NCBI RefSeq assembly: GCF_016862375.1 | Contig: NZ_BOMV01000059.1 | Location: 1 to 64,000 of the forward strand | Direction of reading: 5' to 3' | DNA: 64,000 nt | Source of the DNA: Paractinoplanes rishiriensis | Lineage (GTDB): Bacteria > Actinomycetota > Actinomycetes > Mycobacteriales > Micromonosporaceae | In this document: one piece after another, positions 9,177 to 17,690 of the stretch | How the letters are laid out: each line of letters starts with the position of its first letter | Numbering within the stretch: position 1 is the first letter of the stretch | Position numbers and translations under genes: made by a program | The notes under the pieces: generated by a model | The model's input: only the letters and a program-made list of their open reading frames with translations | Databases searched by the model: none | What the model was told of the DNA's origin: nothing

Positions 9177-10462
9177 GACTTTCCTCCTAGCTCGGGCACC
9201 GCGTCGGCCTGCGTGGCGTGCGGGACATCCAGGTCGAACAGCTGGCGCAGCAGCGCCGCGTACTGGTCGCCACCGGGCTCGGCGGCCAGCTGGCGGACCC
9301 GCACGGTCGGCGAGTGCAGCAGCTGCTGAACGACCCGATGCAGCGTACGGGAAACATCCGCGCGTTGCTCCTCGGTGAATTCCGACCGCCGGCCGTAGAG
9401 CTTGCGCAGTTCGGCGGCGACCACGTCCTCGGCGCGGGAACGCAGTGCGGCCACGGTAGGCGCGATGTCGGCGCCGCGCAGCCAGCCGAGGAAGTGTTCC
9501 ACCTCCGCGGTGACAATCTGCTCGACCGCGAGGGTCTCGGCGGCGGCCGGAGCCTCCCGCCGGGACGCCGCGAGGCTGTCGATGTCGATCACGGTGAGCT
9601 CGGGCAGGCCGGCCGCGTCCGGGTCCACGTCCCGCGGCACCGCGAGATCGAGCACCACCAGCGGCCCGGCGGCCTCGAGCCGGTCCCGGGTGAGCACCGG
9701 CTCGGACGACGCGGTCGCGGTGATCACCAGCTCGGTGTCGCGCAGCGCGGCGTCGAGGTCGGCGAAGGGCACCGGGGTGGCGCCGTACGCCTCGGCCAGC
9801 CGGTCGGCCCGGGCGGCGCTGCGGTTGGTGATGCGTACCGGCCCGACACCGGCCCGGGTCAGCGTGGCGACCGCCAGCGCACCCATCGCACCGGCGCCGA
9901 TGACCAGCGCCGGACGTCCGGCCAGGCGCCCCAGCCGGGACTCGGCCACCTCGAGGGCCGCGGTGACCACGCTCTGCCCGGCCTTGTCGATGCCGGTCTC
10001 GGCGTGCGCCCGCTTGCCCACCCGCAGCGCCTGCTGCATGAGCTCGTGCAGCAGCCGGCCGGCGGTGTCCGCCTCGGTGGCCGCGTGGTACGCGTCGCGC
10101 AACTGCCCGAGGATCTGCGCCTCACCGACCACCATCGAGTCGAGCCCGGCCGACACCCGGAACGAGTGCCGCACCGCGGCCTCGTCGTAGTGCACGTACA
10201 GGTGACCGGCCAGCTCGGTGGCCGGGATGCCGGACACCTCGGAGAGCACGTTGCAGACGTCGCCGAGACCGCCGTGGAAGCCGGTGACCGCCGCGTAGAT
10301 CTCCACCCGGTTGCAGGTGGAGAGCACCACGGCCTCGCCCACGTAGGGCTGGCCGACCAGCTTGTGCAGCAGCCGGGGCACGTCCTCCTCGCCGATCGCG
10401 AGCCGTTCCAGCGTGCTGACGTCGGCGGTGCGGTAGGACGCACCGACGCTGAGCAGATTCAC
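9173..10462 (-). CDS. hemA: glutamyl-tRNA reductase
   Basis: 429 aa. It carries out the first committed step of C5-pathway tetrapyrrole synthesis, reducing glutamyl-tRNA to glutamate-1-semialdehyde with NADPH. The catalytic cysteine is in STCNRVEIYA. The NADPH site is VIGAGAMGALAV, and the long C-terminal helical dimerisation region follows (LRKLYGRRSEFTEEQ). It overlaps rex by 4 bp upstream and hemC by 4 bp downstream. A hemL is not in the window. Confidence 0.97.
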   Translation of the reverse strand: MNLLSVGASYRTADVSTLERLAIGEEDVPRLLHKLVGQPYVGEAVVLSTCNRVEIYAAVTGFHGGLGDVCNVLSEVSGIPATELAGHLYVHYDEAAVRHSFRVSAGLDSMVVGEAQILGQLRDAYHAATEADTAGRLLHELMQQALRVGKRAHAETGIDKAGQSVVTAALEVAESRLGRLAGRPALVIGAGAMGALAVATLTRAGVGPVRITNRSAARADRLAEAYGATPVPFADLDAALRDTELVITATASSEPVLTRDRLEAAGPLVVLDLAVPRDVDPDAAGLPELTVIDIDSLAASRREAPAAAETLAVEQIVTAEVEHFLGWLRGADIAPTVAALRSRAEDVVAAELRKLYGRRSEFTEEQRADVSRTLHRVVQQLLHSPTVRVRQLAAEPGGDQYAALLRQLFDLDVPHATQADAVPELGGKS

Positions 10463-11244
10463 GACCCCACCGCCTCCTGATTCTCCGCCCCCGTGGCGGA
10501 CCGGCCGCCGGGCAACGCGGTCAGCGTCGCCTTGCGGTGCTCATGAAATGAGAGAATCTGCAGCTCGATGGCCAGGTCAACCTTGCGAACGTCGACGTTG
10601 GCCGGCACCGAGAGCACACACGGGGCGAAGTTCAGGATGCTGGTGACGCCGGCGGCGACCAGCTCGTCGGCGACCGCCTGGGCGGCGCGGGCCGGGGTGG
10701 CGATGACCCCGATGGCGATGCTCTCCTCGACGGCGACCTGGCTCAGCTCGTCGATGTGGCGCACGGCGAGGCCGTGGATCAACTCGCCAACCTTGGCCGG
10801 GTCGGCGTCGAACAGTGCAACGATCTTGAAGCCGCGGCTGGCGAAGCCGTCGTAGCCGGCCAGCGCGTGCCCGAGGTTACCGACGCCGACCAGGCAGACG
10901 GCGCGGCGCTGGTCGAGGCCCAGCACGTACTCGATCTGCTCGATCAGCAGGGCGACGTCGTAGCCGACGCCGCGGGTGCCGTACGACCCCAGGTGTGAGA
11001 GGTCCTTGCGCAGCTTGGCCGAGTTGACCCCGGCCGCGGCCGCGAGGCCCTCGCTGGAGATCGTGTCGGCCCCGCTCTCGCCGAGGTTGTGCAACGCGCG
11101 AAGGTACTCGGGCAGCCGTGCGATCGTCGCCTCCGGGAGGTCCGGAAACGCCGGGACCGCGTTGGCCCGGGTGTCTGAGGCGCTGCCGGGCGTACTTCCG
11201 TGACGCTGCTGACTCATCTGACTCCGTGCCGACGACTCGGACAT
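10459..11244 (-). CDS. rex: redox-sensing transcriptional repressor Rex
   Basis: 261 aa. An N-terminal winged helix (about residues 30-105, with IARLPEYLRALHNL and SAKLRKDLSHLGSYGTRGVGY) is followed by a Rossmann NADH/NAD+-binding domain (VCLVGVGNLGHALAGY). Rex represses respiratory and heme genes when NADH is low and releases DNA when NADH binds. It is the first gene of the heme operon, and the leader upstream carries a near-perfect Rex operator, so autoregulation is likely. rex-hemACD is a known arrangement in Streptomyces coelicolor. Confidence 0.97.
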   Translation of the reverse strand: MSESSARSQMSQQRHGSTPGSASDTRANAVPAFPDLPEATIARLPEYLRALHNLGESGADTISSEGLAAAAGVNSAKLRKDLSHLGSYGTRGVGYDVALLIEQIEYVLGLDQRRAVCLVGVGNLGHALAGYDGFASRGFKIVALFDADPAKVGELIHGLAVRHIDELSQVAVEESIAIGVIATPARAAQAVADELVAAGVTSILNFAPCVLSVPANVDVRKVDLAIELQILSFHEHRKATLTALPGGRSATGAENQEAVGS

Positions 11245-11278
11245 GGTGTGCGAGCCCCCTGACGCCCGGCTTAACCGG

Positions 11279-11308
11279 CTGTGATAGCGGGGCTCTTCGA
11301 AGTCACAG
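11279..11308. promoter_or_regulatory. inverted repeat CTGTGA...TCACAG in rex leader
   Basis: Two 6-bp arms (11279-11284 and 11303-11308) are separated by 18 bp between the Rex operator and the rex start. The half-sites resemble Rex or CRP half-sites, but the spacing is wrong for a Rex dimer. Function unknown. Confidence 0.3.
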
Positions 11309-11317
11309 GGTAGGCGC

Positions 11318-11335
11318 TTGTGAAGGCGTGCACAA
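11318..11335. promoter_or_regulatory. Rex operator (ROP)
   Basis: TTGTGAAGGCGTGCACAA fits the Streptomyces Rex consensus TTGTGAANNNNTTCACAA with one mismatch. It lies 74 bp upstream of the rex start, where the promoter of the minus-strand rex-hem operon is expected. Confidence 0.8.
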
Positions 11336-11452
11336 ATCGCGATCTTGGTGGGTCAAGTGGACAAAGATCCACTAGCCTGCTAATGGACCCGTCCGGCCCA
11401 TGCAGTATGCCCGGAAGAGCCGGGTGCCGACCACCCACCAAGGGGATCCCGG

Positions 11453-12094
11453 CTAGAGGGTACGGGCGATGGTGATGGCCTCCACCAGCGAATCCGCGAC
11501 CGGGTAACCGGAGGCCCGCAGCCGGTCGGGGTGAGTGAAACCACCGGTGTAGAGAACCGCGGCGGCACCCACCGAGTCGGCCGCCGCGGCGTCGTCCAGC
11601 GAATCCCCGATCAGGACCGCCTCCTCGCCGGCCACACCCAACTCGTCCAGATGGGTGGCGAGATGACCGGCCTTCAGGTGACCGCCGATCTCGGTACGCA
11701 GGCCGTCCACCCGGGTGAACAGACCGGTCAGCCCGTACGTCTCGACGGCCGGCACCAACTCGCTGTGGAACCACATGGACAGCAGCGACTGCGAGCCCGG
11801 CCAGGCGGTGATCGCGGTCTTGGCGTCGGCGGCCAGCGCCATGCTGGTCAGGCCCAGCCGGTAGGCGTCGTGGAAGATCCGGTCCAGCTTGCCGAACTCC
11901 TCCTCGTCGACCGCCCGGCCGAGGATCTCGGCGTAGAACTCGGCGACCGGCCGGCGGAACCGGGCCCGGTGCTCGTCGGAGTCCACGCTGCGCCCGCCCA
12001 CCGCGGCGAACGCGTGGTTGGTCGAGGAGACCACCAGGCTGAGGTCGTCGAGCAGGGTTCCGTTCCAGTCCCAGACCAGATGAGTGCGCGCCAC
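11453..12094 (-). CDS. HAD-family hydrolase (phosphatase)
   Basis: 213 aa from GTG at 12094. The frame is open much further upstream, but that part is antisense-like sequence overlapping the glutaredoxin gene, and the HAD motif I begins right after this GTG: VWDWNGTLLDD. A lysine in HLKAGHL (motif III) and IGDSLDDAAAADSVG (motif IV) are present, with a PGH/Gph-type cap between motifs I and II. Motif I has Asn where many HAD phosphatases have the second Asp, a variant I believe is common among actinobacterial members. The substrate is not predictable. No strong Shine-Dalgarno is seen, so the start is moderately certain. Confidence 0.85.
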   Translation of the reverse strand: MARTHLVWDWNGTLLDDLSLVVSSTNHAFAAVGGRSVDSDEHRARFRRPVAEFYAEILGRAVDEEEFGKLDRIFHDAYRLGLTSMALAADAKTAITAWPGSQSLLSMWFHSELVPAVETYGLTGLFTRVDGLRTEIGGHLKAGHLATHLDELGVAGEEAVLIGDSLDDAAAADSVGAAAVLYTGGFTHPDRLRASGYPVADSLVEAITIARTL

Positions 12095-12117
12095 GGCGAA
12101 TAACTTAACCGGCAGAT

Positions 12118-12348
12118 CTAGCCTGCGAGGTCCCGCAGCAGCCGGGCCTCCTCGACCCGCCAGTAGCCGTGCTCCCGGCCGTCGAGCAGCACCACCGGCA
12201 CCCGGTCGCCGTAGTCGCGTTCCAGCTCGATCGAGGAGTCGACGTCGACCCGGCTCCATTGGCCGGGCAAAATGCGGTCGAGCGTGGCTTCGGCGTCCGC
12301 GCAGAGGTGGCAGCCGTCCCGGCTGATCAGGGTGACCCGAGTCGTCAT
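12118..12348 (-). CDS. glutaredoxin-like (DUF836) thiol protein
   Basis: 76 aa thioredoxin-fold protein with CHLC as the active-site CxxC near residue 13 and VPVVLLDG as the cis-proline loop. Its ATG overlaps the acyl-CoA ligase stop by 4 bp (12345-12348), so the two are probably co-translated. Predicted role: a small dithiol redox protein. The partner is unknown. Confidence 0.88.
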   Translation of the reverse strand: MTTRVTLISRDGCHLCADAEATLDRILPGQWSRVDVDSSIELERDYGDRVPVVLLDGREHGYWRVEEARLLRDLAG

Positions 12349-13865
12349 GAGGACAATTCTCGCTTGCGCACCTTGCCGGTGGCCGAGTGCGGAAGTTCAC
12401 TCACCACTTCGATGCTCGGCAGCTTGAACCGGGCCAGCTGCCCGGCGCAGAAGACCTGGAGTTCGGCCGGGGTGGGTGCGGGGTCCAGAGCGGCGACCAC
12501 GTACGCGTGCGGGCGCTGCCCGGTGTCGTCGTCGGGCCGCCCGATCACCGCCGACTCGGCCACCGCCGGGTGCGAGTCGAGCACCCGTTCGATCTCCGCC
12601 GGGTAGACGTTGAAGCCGTTCACCAGGATCAGCTCGCCGATCCGGTCGACCAGGTGCAGGTCGCCGTCGCCGTCCGCGTAGGCCACGTCGCCGGTGGCCC
12701 ACCAGCCGTCCCCGTCCGGGCCGTCCCGGCCGTCCGGCCAGTAGCCGCCGAACAGGTTGGCGCCGCGCACCACGATCTCGCCCGGGTCGGTGCCGGCCGA
12801 GTCCTCCACCGACAGGTCGAGCTCGGCGAGGTCTTCCTCGGGCGAGGCGGTGCCGTCCTCCCAGAGCACGTGCCCGCCGGCGGACCGCAGCCGGAGCGAG
12901 ACGCCGGGCAACGGCCGCCCGATCGAGCCGGTCTTGGCCCGGTCGCTGACCGCGGTGGTGGTGAGCACCGGGGCGGTCTCGGTCAACCCGTACCCGATCA
13001 GGATGTTCTTGCCGGTGGCCGTGGTGAAGAGCGCCGCCTCGGCCGGGTTGAGCGGAGCGGCGCCGCACACCGCGGTGCGCAGGGCGGCCAGCGCGATGCT
13101 CGCCGAGGGCTGCCGGGACCAGGCGGAATACATGCCGGGTACGCCGATCGCGACGGTCACCCGGCGCTCGGCCATCACGGCCAGCGAGGCGGCCGGGTCG
13201 AACCGGTCGACCAGCACCCCGGTGGCCGCGTGGTGGGCCACCGTGCCCAGCCCGGTGTTCAGGCCGTAGGCGTGGAACAGCGGCATGGCCAGCAGCACCA
13301 CGTCGTCCGGGCCGACCACCGGCGGTTCGATGGCGTCCAGCTGGTCGTGGTTGGCGGCCAGCGCGGCGTGGCTGAGCATCGCCCCCTTGGGCCGTCCACT
13401 GGTCCCCGAGGTGTAGAGCAGGACCGCGAGGTCACCCGCGCGCACCTCGGGCAGGTCACCCGTGGCGGCGCCGAGGTCAGGGGGTACGCAGGGCGGCGTC
13501 GGCGACCGCAGTTTGGCTCGTTCGGCCAGATCGGCCACCACCACCGTGGCCTGGCAGTCGCCGATCGCGTGGTCCAGCTCGTCGGCGGTGTAGCCCGGGT
13601 TGAGCGGCACCGCGACCCGGCCGGCGCGCAGCGTCCCGAAGTACGTCACCACGAAGTCGACGGTGTTGCCCAGCACGATCGCCACCCGGTCGCGCGGCCG
13701 GGCCAGCATCACCAGCCGGCGGGCCGCCTCCTGCACCCGGGCGTCGAGTTCGGCCCAGGTCAGCGTGGCGTCCGGGGTGATCAGCGCGGGGTGGTGGGGG
13801 CGACGGGCGGCCGCAGCCGCAACCGGATCCCGGGCTGGTACATCCACGAGGGCTGAGTCTGGCAC
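12345..13865 (-). CDS. AMP-dependent acyl-CoA synthetase/ligase
   Basis: 506 aa from GTG at 13865, preceded by AAGAAGG. The 62 codons upstream in the same frame are Arg-rich and unlike the family. ANL-superfamily motifs are in order: LLYTSGTSGRPKGAML (phosphate loop), YGLTETAP, the ATGD hinge region, GFNVYPAEIERVL, and a C-terminal catalytic lysine in ATGKVRKREL. It should adenylate a carboxylic acid, probably a fatty acid, and transfer it to CoA. Transcribed divergently from the bldN-like gene across a 359-bp intergenic region, and followed by the coupled glutaredoxin-like gene. Confidence 0.92.
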   Translation of the reverse strand: MPDSALVDVPARDPVAAAAARRPHHPALITPDATLTWAELDARVQEAARRLVMLARPRDRVAIVLGNTVDFVVTYFGTLRAGRVAVPLNPGYTADELDHAIGDCQATVVVADLAERAKLRSPTPPCVPPDLGAATGDLPEVRAGDLAVLLYTSGTSGRPKGAMLSHAALAANHDQLDAIEPPVVGPDDVVLLAMPLFHAYGLNTGLGTVAHHAATGVLVDRFDPAASLAVMAERRVTVAIGVPGMYSAWSRQPSASIALAALRTAVCGAAPLNPAEAALFTTATGKNILIGYGLTETAPVLTTTAVSDRAKTGSIGRPLPGVSLRLRSAGGHVLWEDGTASPEEDLAELDLSVEDSAGTDPGEIVVRGANLFGGYWPDGRDGPDGDGWWATGDVAYADGDGDLHLVDRIGELILVNGFNVYPAEIERVLDSHPAVAESAVIGRPDDDTGQRPHAYVVAALDPAPTPAELQVFCAGQLARFKLPSIEVVSELPHSATGKVRKRELSS

Positions 13866-14224
13866 AAAGGTGCCTTCTTGGGGACAGCGCACAGGTTGTC
13901 CGTCGCGGTCCCGAGGGTGTCCACCATCGTGGCATGCGTTCCTTGTGTCTCGTCTGCGCCACTTCGTACTATTTTCGCGCAGCGCACACAGTGTGCGACT
14001 CCGTGTGTTCGGGTTCCGTGATACTTCGCGTCTGAGTAACGGACTCCACAACCCTGGGTGAGGCTGGTCTGACGTTTTTGGGCCACCCCACCCCTTTTGC
14101 TATGAGTAGTCACCCCTCATCCCGAGGAGGCCGCTGTGCCACACCAAGCACGGAATTACTGCCGATCCACGTCTGGCGGGACGGATCAGCAGTCGGACCA
14201 GGCCCGCCGGGTTGAGGAGGCGCA
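13866..14224. other. divergent promoter region between acyl-CoA ligase and bldN-like gene
   Basis: 359 bp without a supported gene. It holds a 13-bp perfect palindrome (13984-13996) and a 10-bp inverted repeat with one mismatch (14159-14168 with 14183-14192) just ahead of the sigma factor gene. It should contain two divergent promoters. I cannot assign -10/-35 boxes reliably. Confidence 0.6.
13984..13996. promoter_or_regulatory. 13-bp palindrome GCACACAGTGTGC
   Basis: Perfect dyad centred on an A, between the divergent ligase and sigma factor genes, about 120 bp from the ligase start and 230 bp from the sigma start. It looks like a dimeric repressor operator. It does not match the BldD consensus well, so the binding protein is unknown. 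Confidence 0.45.
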
Positions 14225-15187
14225 GTGAGTCATGTGTTCGCCGGGGATCCGTACCACCGCGACATCGTCGCGGCGCGCCTCGCACTTACCGAGGGCCTGA
14301 GCGCCCTTCGAGAGTCCGTCGACACCATGATCGTGCACGCCATCCGGGGTGACGGACCCAAGCGGACCAGCAACCGCCGGCACGTCAACGAGTCGCCGGG
14401 GGTCCGTATCCCGCCGACCGGCAACGCCAAGCCGATCGCCGGCAGCGGCCGGGTGGCGGTGCCGGGCCGGCCGGCCATGCCCGCCCAGCCCACCGCGGGC
14501 CAGCGCAGCAACCTCCCGGAGACACCGGGCGAGCAGACCGTGGTGGTGCCGGCGCAGAGCACCACCGGCCCGCCCGGCGAGAGCGAGCCGCCCAAGTATC
14601 CGTCCCGCCCGGACCCCACCGACGCCGCCGCCGAGGTGTGGGCGCTGGTCGAACGCGCACAGGCCGGCGAGGCCGAGGCGTTCGGCCTGATCTACGACCG
14701 GTACGTGGACACCGTCTTCCGGTTCGTCTACTTCCGGGTCGGCAACCGCCAGCTCGCCGAGGACCTGACGTCGGACACCTTCCTGCGGGCCCTCAAGCGC
14801 ATCGGCAGCTTCACCTGGCAGGGCCGCGACCTGGGCGCCTGGCTGGTGACCATCGCCCGGAACCTGGTCGCCGACCACTTCAAGTCCGGCCGCTACCGGC
14901 TCGAGGTCACCACCGGCGACGTGCTCGACGCCGACCGCGAGGACCGCGGGCCGGAGGGCAGCCCGGAGTCGGCCGTGGTCGACCACATCACCAACGTCGC
15001 CCTGCTCACCGCCGTCAAGCAGCTCAACCCGGAGCAGCAGGAGTGCATCGTGCTCCGCTTCCTGCAGGGCTTCTCGGTGGCCGAGACCGCGCAGACCATG
15101 GGCAAGAACGAGGGTGCCATCAAGGCCCTCCAGTACCGGGCCGTCCGGGCACTCGCCCGGCTCCTGCCCGAAGGGTTCCAGTGGTGA
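14225..15187 (+). CDS. bldN: BldN-like ECF RNA polymerase sigma factor
   Basis: 320 aa from GTG at 14225 with TTGAGGAGG upstream. The first ~135 residues are a Pro/Gly/Thr-rich extension. Sigma region 2 follows (about 145-215: AFGLIYDRYVDTVFRFVYFR, LAEDLTSDTFLRALKRIGSF) and region 4 is at about 255-318 (QQECIVLRFLQGFSVAETA, then GAIKALQYRAVRALARLLP). The long N-terminal extension and the end RALARLLPEGFQ resemble Streptomyces BldN/AdsA, which is made as a pro-sigma and controls aerial development. The following gene encodes an RsbN-like protein, as in Streptomyces. In this organism a role in sporangium or spore development is an inference. Confidence 0.88.
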   Translation: MSHVFAGDPYHRDIVAARLALTEGLSALRESVDTMIVHAIRGDGPKRTSNRRHVNESPGVRIPPTGNAKPIAGSGRVAVPGRPAMPAQPTAGQRSNLPETPGEQTVVVPAQSTTGPPGESEPPKYPSRPDPTDAAAEVWALVERAQAGEAEAFGLIYDRYVDTVFRFVYFRVGNRQLAEDLTSDTFLRALKRIGSFTWQGRDLGAWLVTIARNLVADHFKSGRYRLEVTTGDVLDADREDRGPEGSPESAVVDHITNVALLTAVKQLNPEQQECIVLRFLQGFSVAETAQTMGKNEGAIKALQYRAVRALARLLPEGFQW

Positions 15188-15368
15188 CCCGGGCGGCGTC
15201 CATGTGGATCTCCATAGTTCGATATCAGCCGCCGTTCCCCGTAACCGGGGGCGAGCATCGCGCGTTTGTCCGGGTGCGACCCCGGGCCGGCTGGCTGGCC
15301 CTCGGTGCGGTCGCGACCGTCGGCGATGCCGCCGGCGAGACATTCACGAGCGAGGGGAGGTGCCCGCG

Positions 15369-16535
15369 GTGAAGTTCGACTTCCTGGACCGGCGGAGCGC
15401 CGAGCGCTTCGCGGAGCTTCTCGACGAGACCACCGGCGGCCGGCGGCACCACAGCCACGGCCTGACCGACGAACGGCTCGCCGAACTGGTCGCCATCGGC
15501 CACCGCCTGTCCGCGGCGAAGCCCGGGGTCCAGGTGGAACCCGAGTTCCGCGTGGGCCTGCGGGCCATGCTGGTCGCCACCGCCGAGCGGGACGGCCTCG
15601 GCCGGACCGCGACCGCCATCGAGGCGGAACCCGAGACCGGACGCGCTAGCCGCGCGGGTCTGCGGGCCTCGGTGCTCGGTCAGGGTGGCAGGCGGATCCG
15701 GGCCCGGGGCGCGATCGTGATCGGCGTCGCCGCCGGTGCGATGGCGGTGTCCGGAATCTCCGCGGCAAGTGAGAACGCATCACCGGGTGACGCGCTGTAC
15801 GGCGTCAAGCGGTCGACCGAACGTGCCCAACTGGCGATGGCCGGCTCGGACGTGACCCGGGGGCAGCTGTCCCTGGACTTCGCCCGTACCCGGCTTGCCG
15901 AGGCGGCCGCCATGCCGGGCAACGCCGGAGATTTCGCCGGGGTGCTGGACGACATGGACGCCGACACCCGCAAGGGCGTCCGGCTGCTGACCACCTCGGC
16001 GGTGGCCCGCCGGGACGTGAAGCCGCTGGCCACCGTCGACAGCTTCGCGGCACAGCAGCGCCAGCTGCTGACGCCGGCGCTGGGCAAGCTCAGCCCGGCC
16101 AACCGGGAGCGGGCGACGGCGTCGCTGTCGCTGCTCGACGACGTCCGGCAGCGCACCGACGCGCTGCGGGCCGGCCTCGGCTGCACCCCGGTGGTGGCGA
16201 ACGGCACCGACGCGCTCGGGCCGAAGCTGCGCGACTGCACGACGACCGCGGGCAGCAACGCCACGTCCCGGTCGAACGGGCACAGCGGCAAGTCCACGCC
16301 CAAGGTCAACGACGACAACAAGGACGAGGCCAAGGTACGCCCGGAGCGCAGCGCGCCGACCGTGGCGCCGGACGCCTCCGCCGGCGTGCCCGACCCGGGC
16401 CTGCAGGGCGCGTCCACCGGTCCGGACCTGGCGCCGCTCGGCGGCACGCCGAAGATCTCGGTGCCGCCCACCACGGCGGACACCGGCGAGACCGGCGTCG
16501 GCGGGCTGCTCGGGGAGCTGTTCGGGGTCCGGTAG
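15369..16535 (+). CDS. rsbN: RsbN-like membrane anti-sigma factor (DUF5667 domain)
   Basis: 388 aa from GTG at 15369, preceded by GGGGAGG. The N-terminal ~110 residues (FLDRRSAERFAELLDETTGG onward) should be the cytoplasmic sigma-binding part. One transmembrane helix lies near 112-135 (GAIVIGVAAGAMAVSGISAA). The exterior DUF5667 domain follows (SPGDALYGVKRSTERAQLAM and an alpha-helical region to about 270), with a disordered Ser/Thr/Pro/Lys tail. In Streptomyces venezuelae RsbN sequesters BldN, and adjacency here supports the same pairing (inference). A hairpin terminator follows the gene. Confidence 0.8.
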   Translation: MKFDFLDRRSAERFAELLDETTGGRRHHSHGLTDERLAELVAIGHRLSAAKPGVQVEPEFRVGLRAMLVATAERDGLGRTATAIEAEPETGRASRAGLRASVLGQGGRRIRARGAIVIGVAAGAMAVSGISAASENASPGDALYGVKRSTERAQLAMAGSDVTRGQLSLDFARTRLAEAAAMPGNAGDFAGVLDDMDADTRKGVRLLTTSAVARRDVKPLATVDSFAAQQRQLLTPALGKLSPANRERATASLSLLDDVRQRTDALRAGLGCTPVVANGTDALGPKLRDCTTTAGSNATSRSNGHSGKSTPKVNDDNKDEAKVRPERSAPTVAPDASAGVPDPGLQGASTGPDLAPLGGTPKISVPPTTADTGETGVGGLLGELFGVR

Positions 16536-16546
16536 TTCAGCATGGC

Positions 16547-16583
16547 GAGGGGCGGTTGCCGGGTGTTACCGGGGCCGCCCCTC
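16547..16583 (+). terminator. hairpin terminator after rsbN-like gene
   Basis: Arms GAGGGGCGG (16547-16555) and CCGCCCCTC (16575-16583) pair perfectly, and an inner CCGG/CCGG pair extends the stem. It is placed 12 bp after the stop. The following sequence is only weakly T-rich. Confidence 0.65.
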
Positions 16584-16673
16584 ATCTGTCACTTTAGCCG
16601 GATCACTCCAGTCCCTCCGGCAACGTACGAAACATGCGCCCAACGGCAGATCGGTGGCGCCAAACGGCCCCGG

Positions 16674-17690
16674 TTACTTTCCGAACGGGTCGGGCCGCTT
16701 CTCCAGTAGTTCCAGCACGGTGGCCTGGATCGTCTCGCGTACCTGGTCAGCGAGGTTGTAGACGACCATGGGGTCGTCGGCGTGCTCGGTCAGGTGTGCG
16801 GTCGGGATGGCCGGGCAGAACTGGATCATCCACTTGCTCGGCAACGGCACCAGGCCCAGCGGGCCCAGCCACGGGAACGTCGGAGTGATCGGAAAGTACG
16901 GCAGGCCGAGCAGCCGGGCCAGCGGCTTGACGTCGGCCAGGATCGGATAGATCTCCTCGGCCCCGATGATGGCGGCCGGCACGATCGGGGTACCGGTGCG
17001 CAGCGCCGCCGACACGAACCCGCCCCGGCCGAAACGCTGGAGCTTGTACCGGTCGGAGAACCGCTTGCCGATGCCCTTGAAGCCCTCCGGGAACACGCCG
17101 ACCAACTCGCCGCCGGCCAGCAGGCGCTCGGCGTCCGGGTTGCAGGCCACGGTGGCACCGGACTTGCGGGCCATCTCGCTCATGATCGGCATCCGGAAAA
17201 CCAGGTCGGCACCGAGCAGCCGCAGGTGCCGGTCGTTCGGGTGCTGGTCACGGATCGCCACCGAGAGCATCAGCGCGTCCAGGGCAACAGTGCCCGAGTG
17301 GTTGCCCACGATCAGGCCGGCCCCGTCGGCCGGTACGTGCTCGATGCCGGCCACCTCGGTGCGGAACCAGTCCCGGTAGAGCACCCGCAGCAGCGGCAGG
17401 AAGACGGCGTCGGTGAGCTCGGGATCGAAGCCGAAGTCGTCCACCGGGTAGGAGCCGGCGAGACGGCGGCGCAGGAACGCGAGACCGGCGGCGACCCGCT
17501 GGTCCCAGATGTCGACGGTGTCCGGCTTGGCGGCAGCCGGTTCGGGTGGCGGCTTGGCCGCGGCATGCCCGTTCATCTGCGGCACCTCCGGGATCGGCCG
17601 TCGGCCGTTGACCCGGACCGGTGCGGCCGGCTTGGGCAGGGTGAAATCGGCGTGGCCGGGCAGCATGTCACGGTACTCGTGCTGGCTCAC
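16674..17690 (-). CDS. PlsC-family lysophospholipid acyltransferase
   Basis: 338 aa. Acyltransferase motif I is NHSGTVALD near residue 130 (HxxxxD). Motif III-like GVFPEGFKGIGKRF and motif IV-like TPIVPAAIIGAEE follow. The first ~85 residues are Pro-rich and not part of the domain. Predicted activity: acyl transfer from acyl-CoA to glycerol-3-phosphate or lysophosphatidate at the membrane. The start overlaps the upstream epimerase stop by 4 bp (17687-17690). The exact substrate is unknown. Confidence 0.88.
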   Translation of the reverse strand: MSQHEYRDMLPGHADFTLPKPAAPVRVNGRRPIPEVPQMNGHAAAKPPPEPAAAKPDTVDIWDQRVAAGLAFLRRRLAGSYPVDDFGFDPELTDAVFLPLLRVLYRDWFRTEVAGIEHVPADGAGLIVGNHSGTVALDALMLSVAIRDQHPNDRHLRLLGADLVFRMPIMSEMARKSGATVACNPDAERLLAGGELVGVFPEGFKGIGKRFSDRYKLQRFGRGGFVSAALRTGTPIVPAAIIGAEEIYPILADVKPLARLLGLPYFPITPTFPWLGPLGLVPLPSKWMIQFCPAIPTAHLTEHADDPMVVYNLADQVRETIQATVLELLEKRPDPFGK

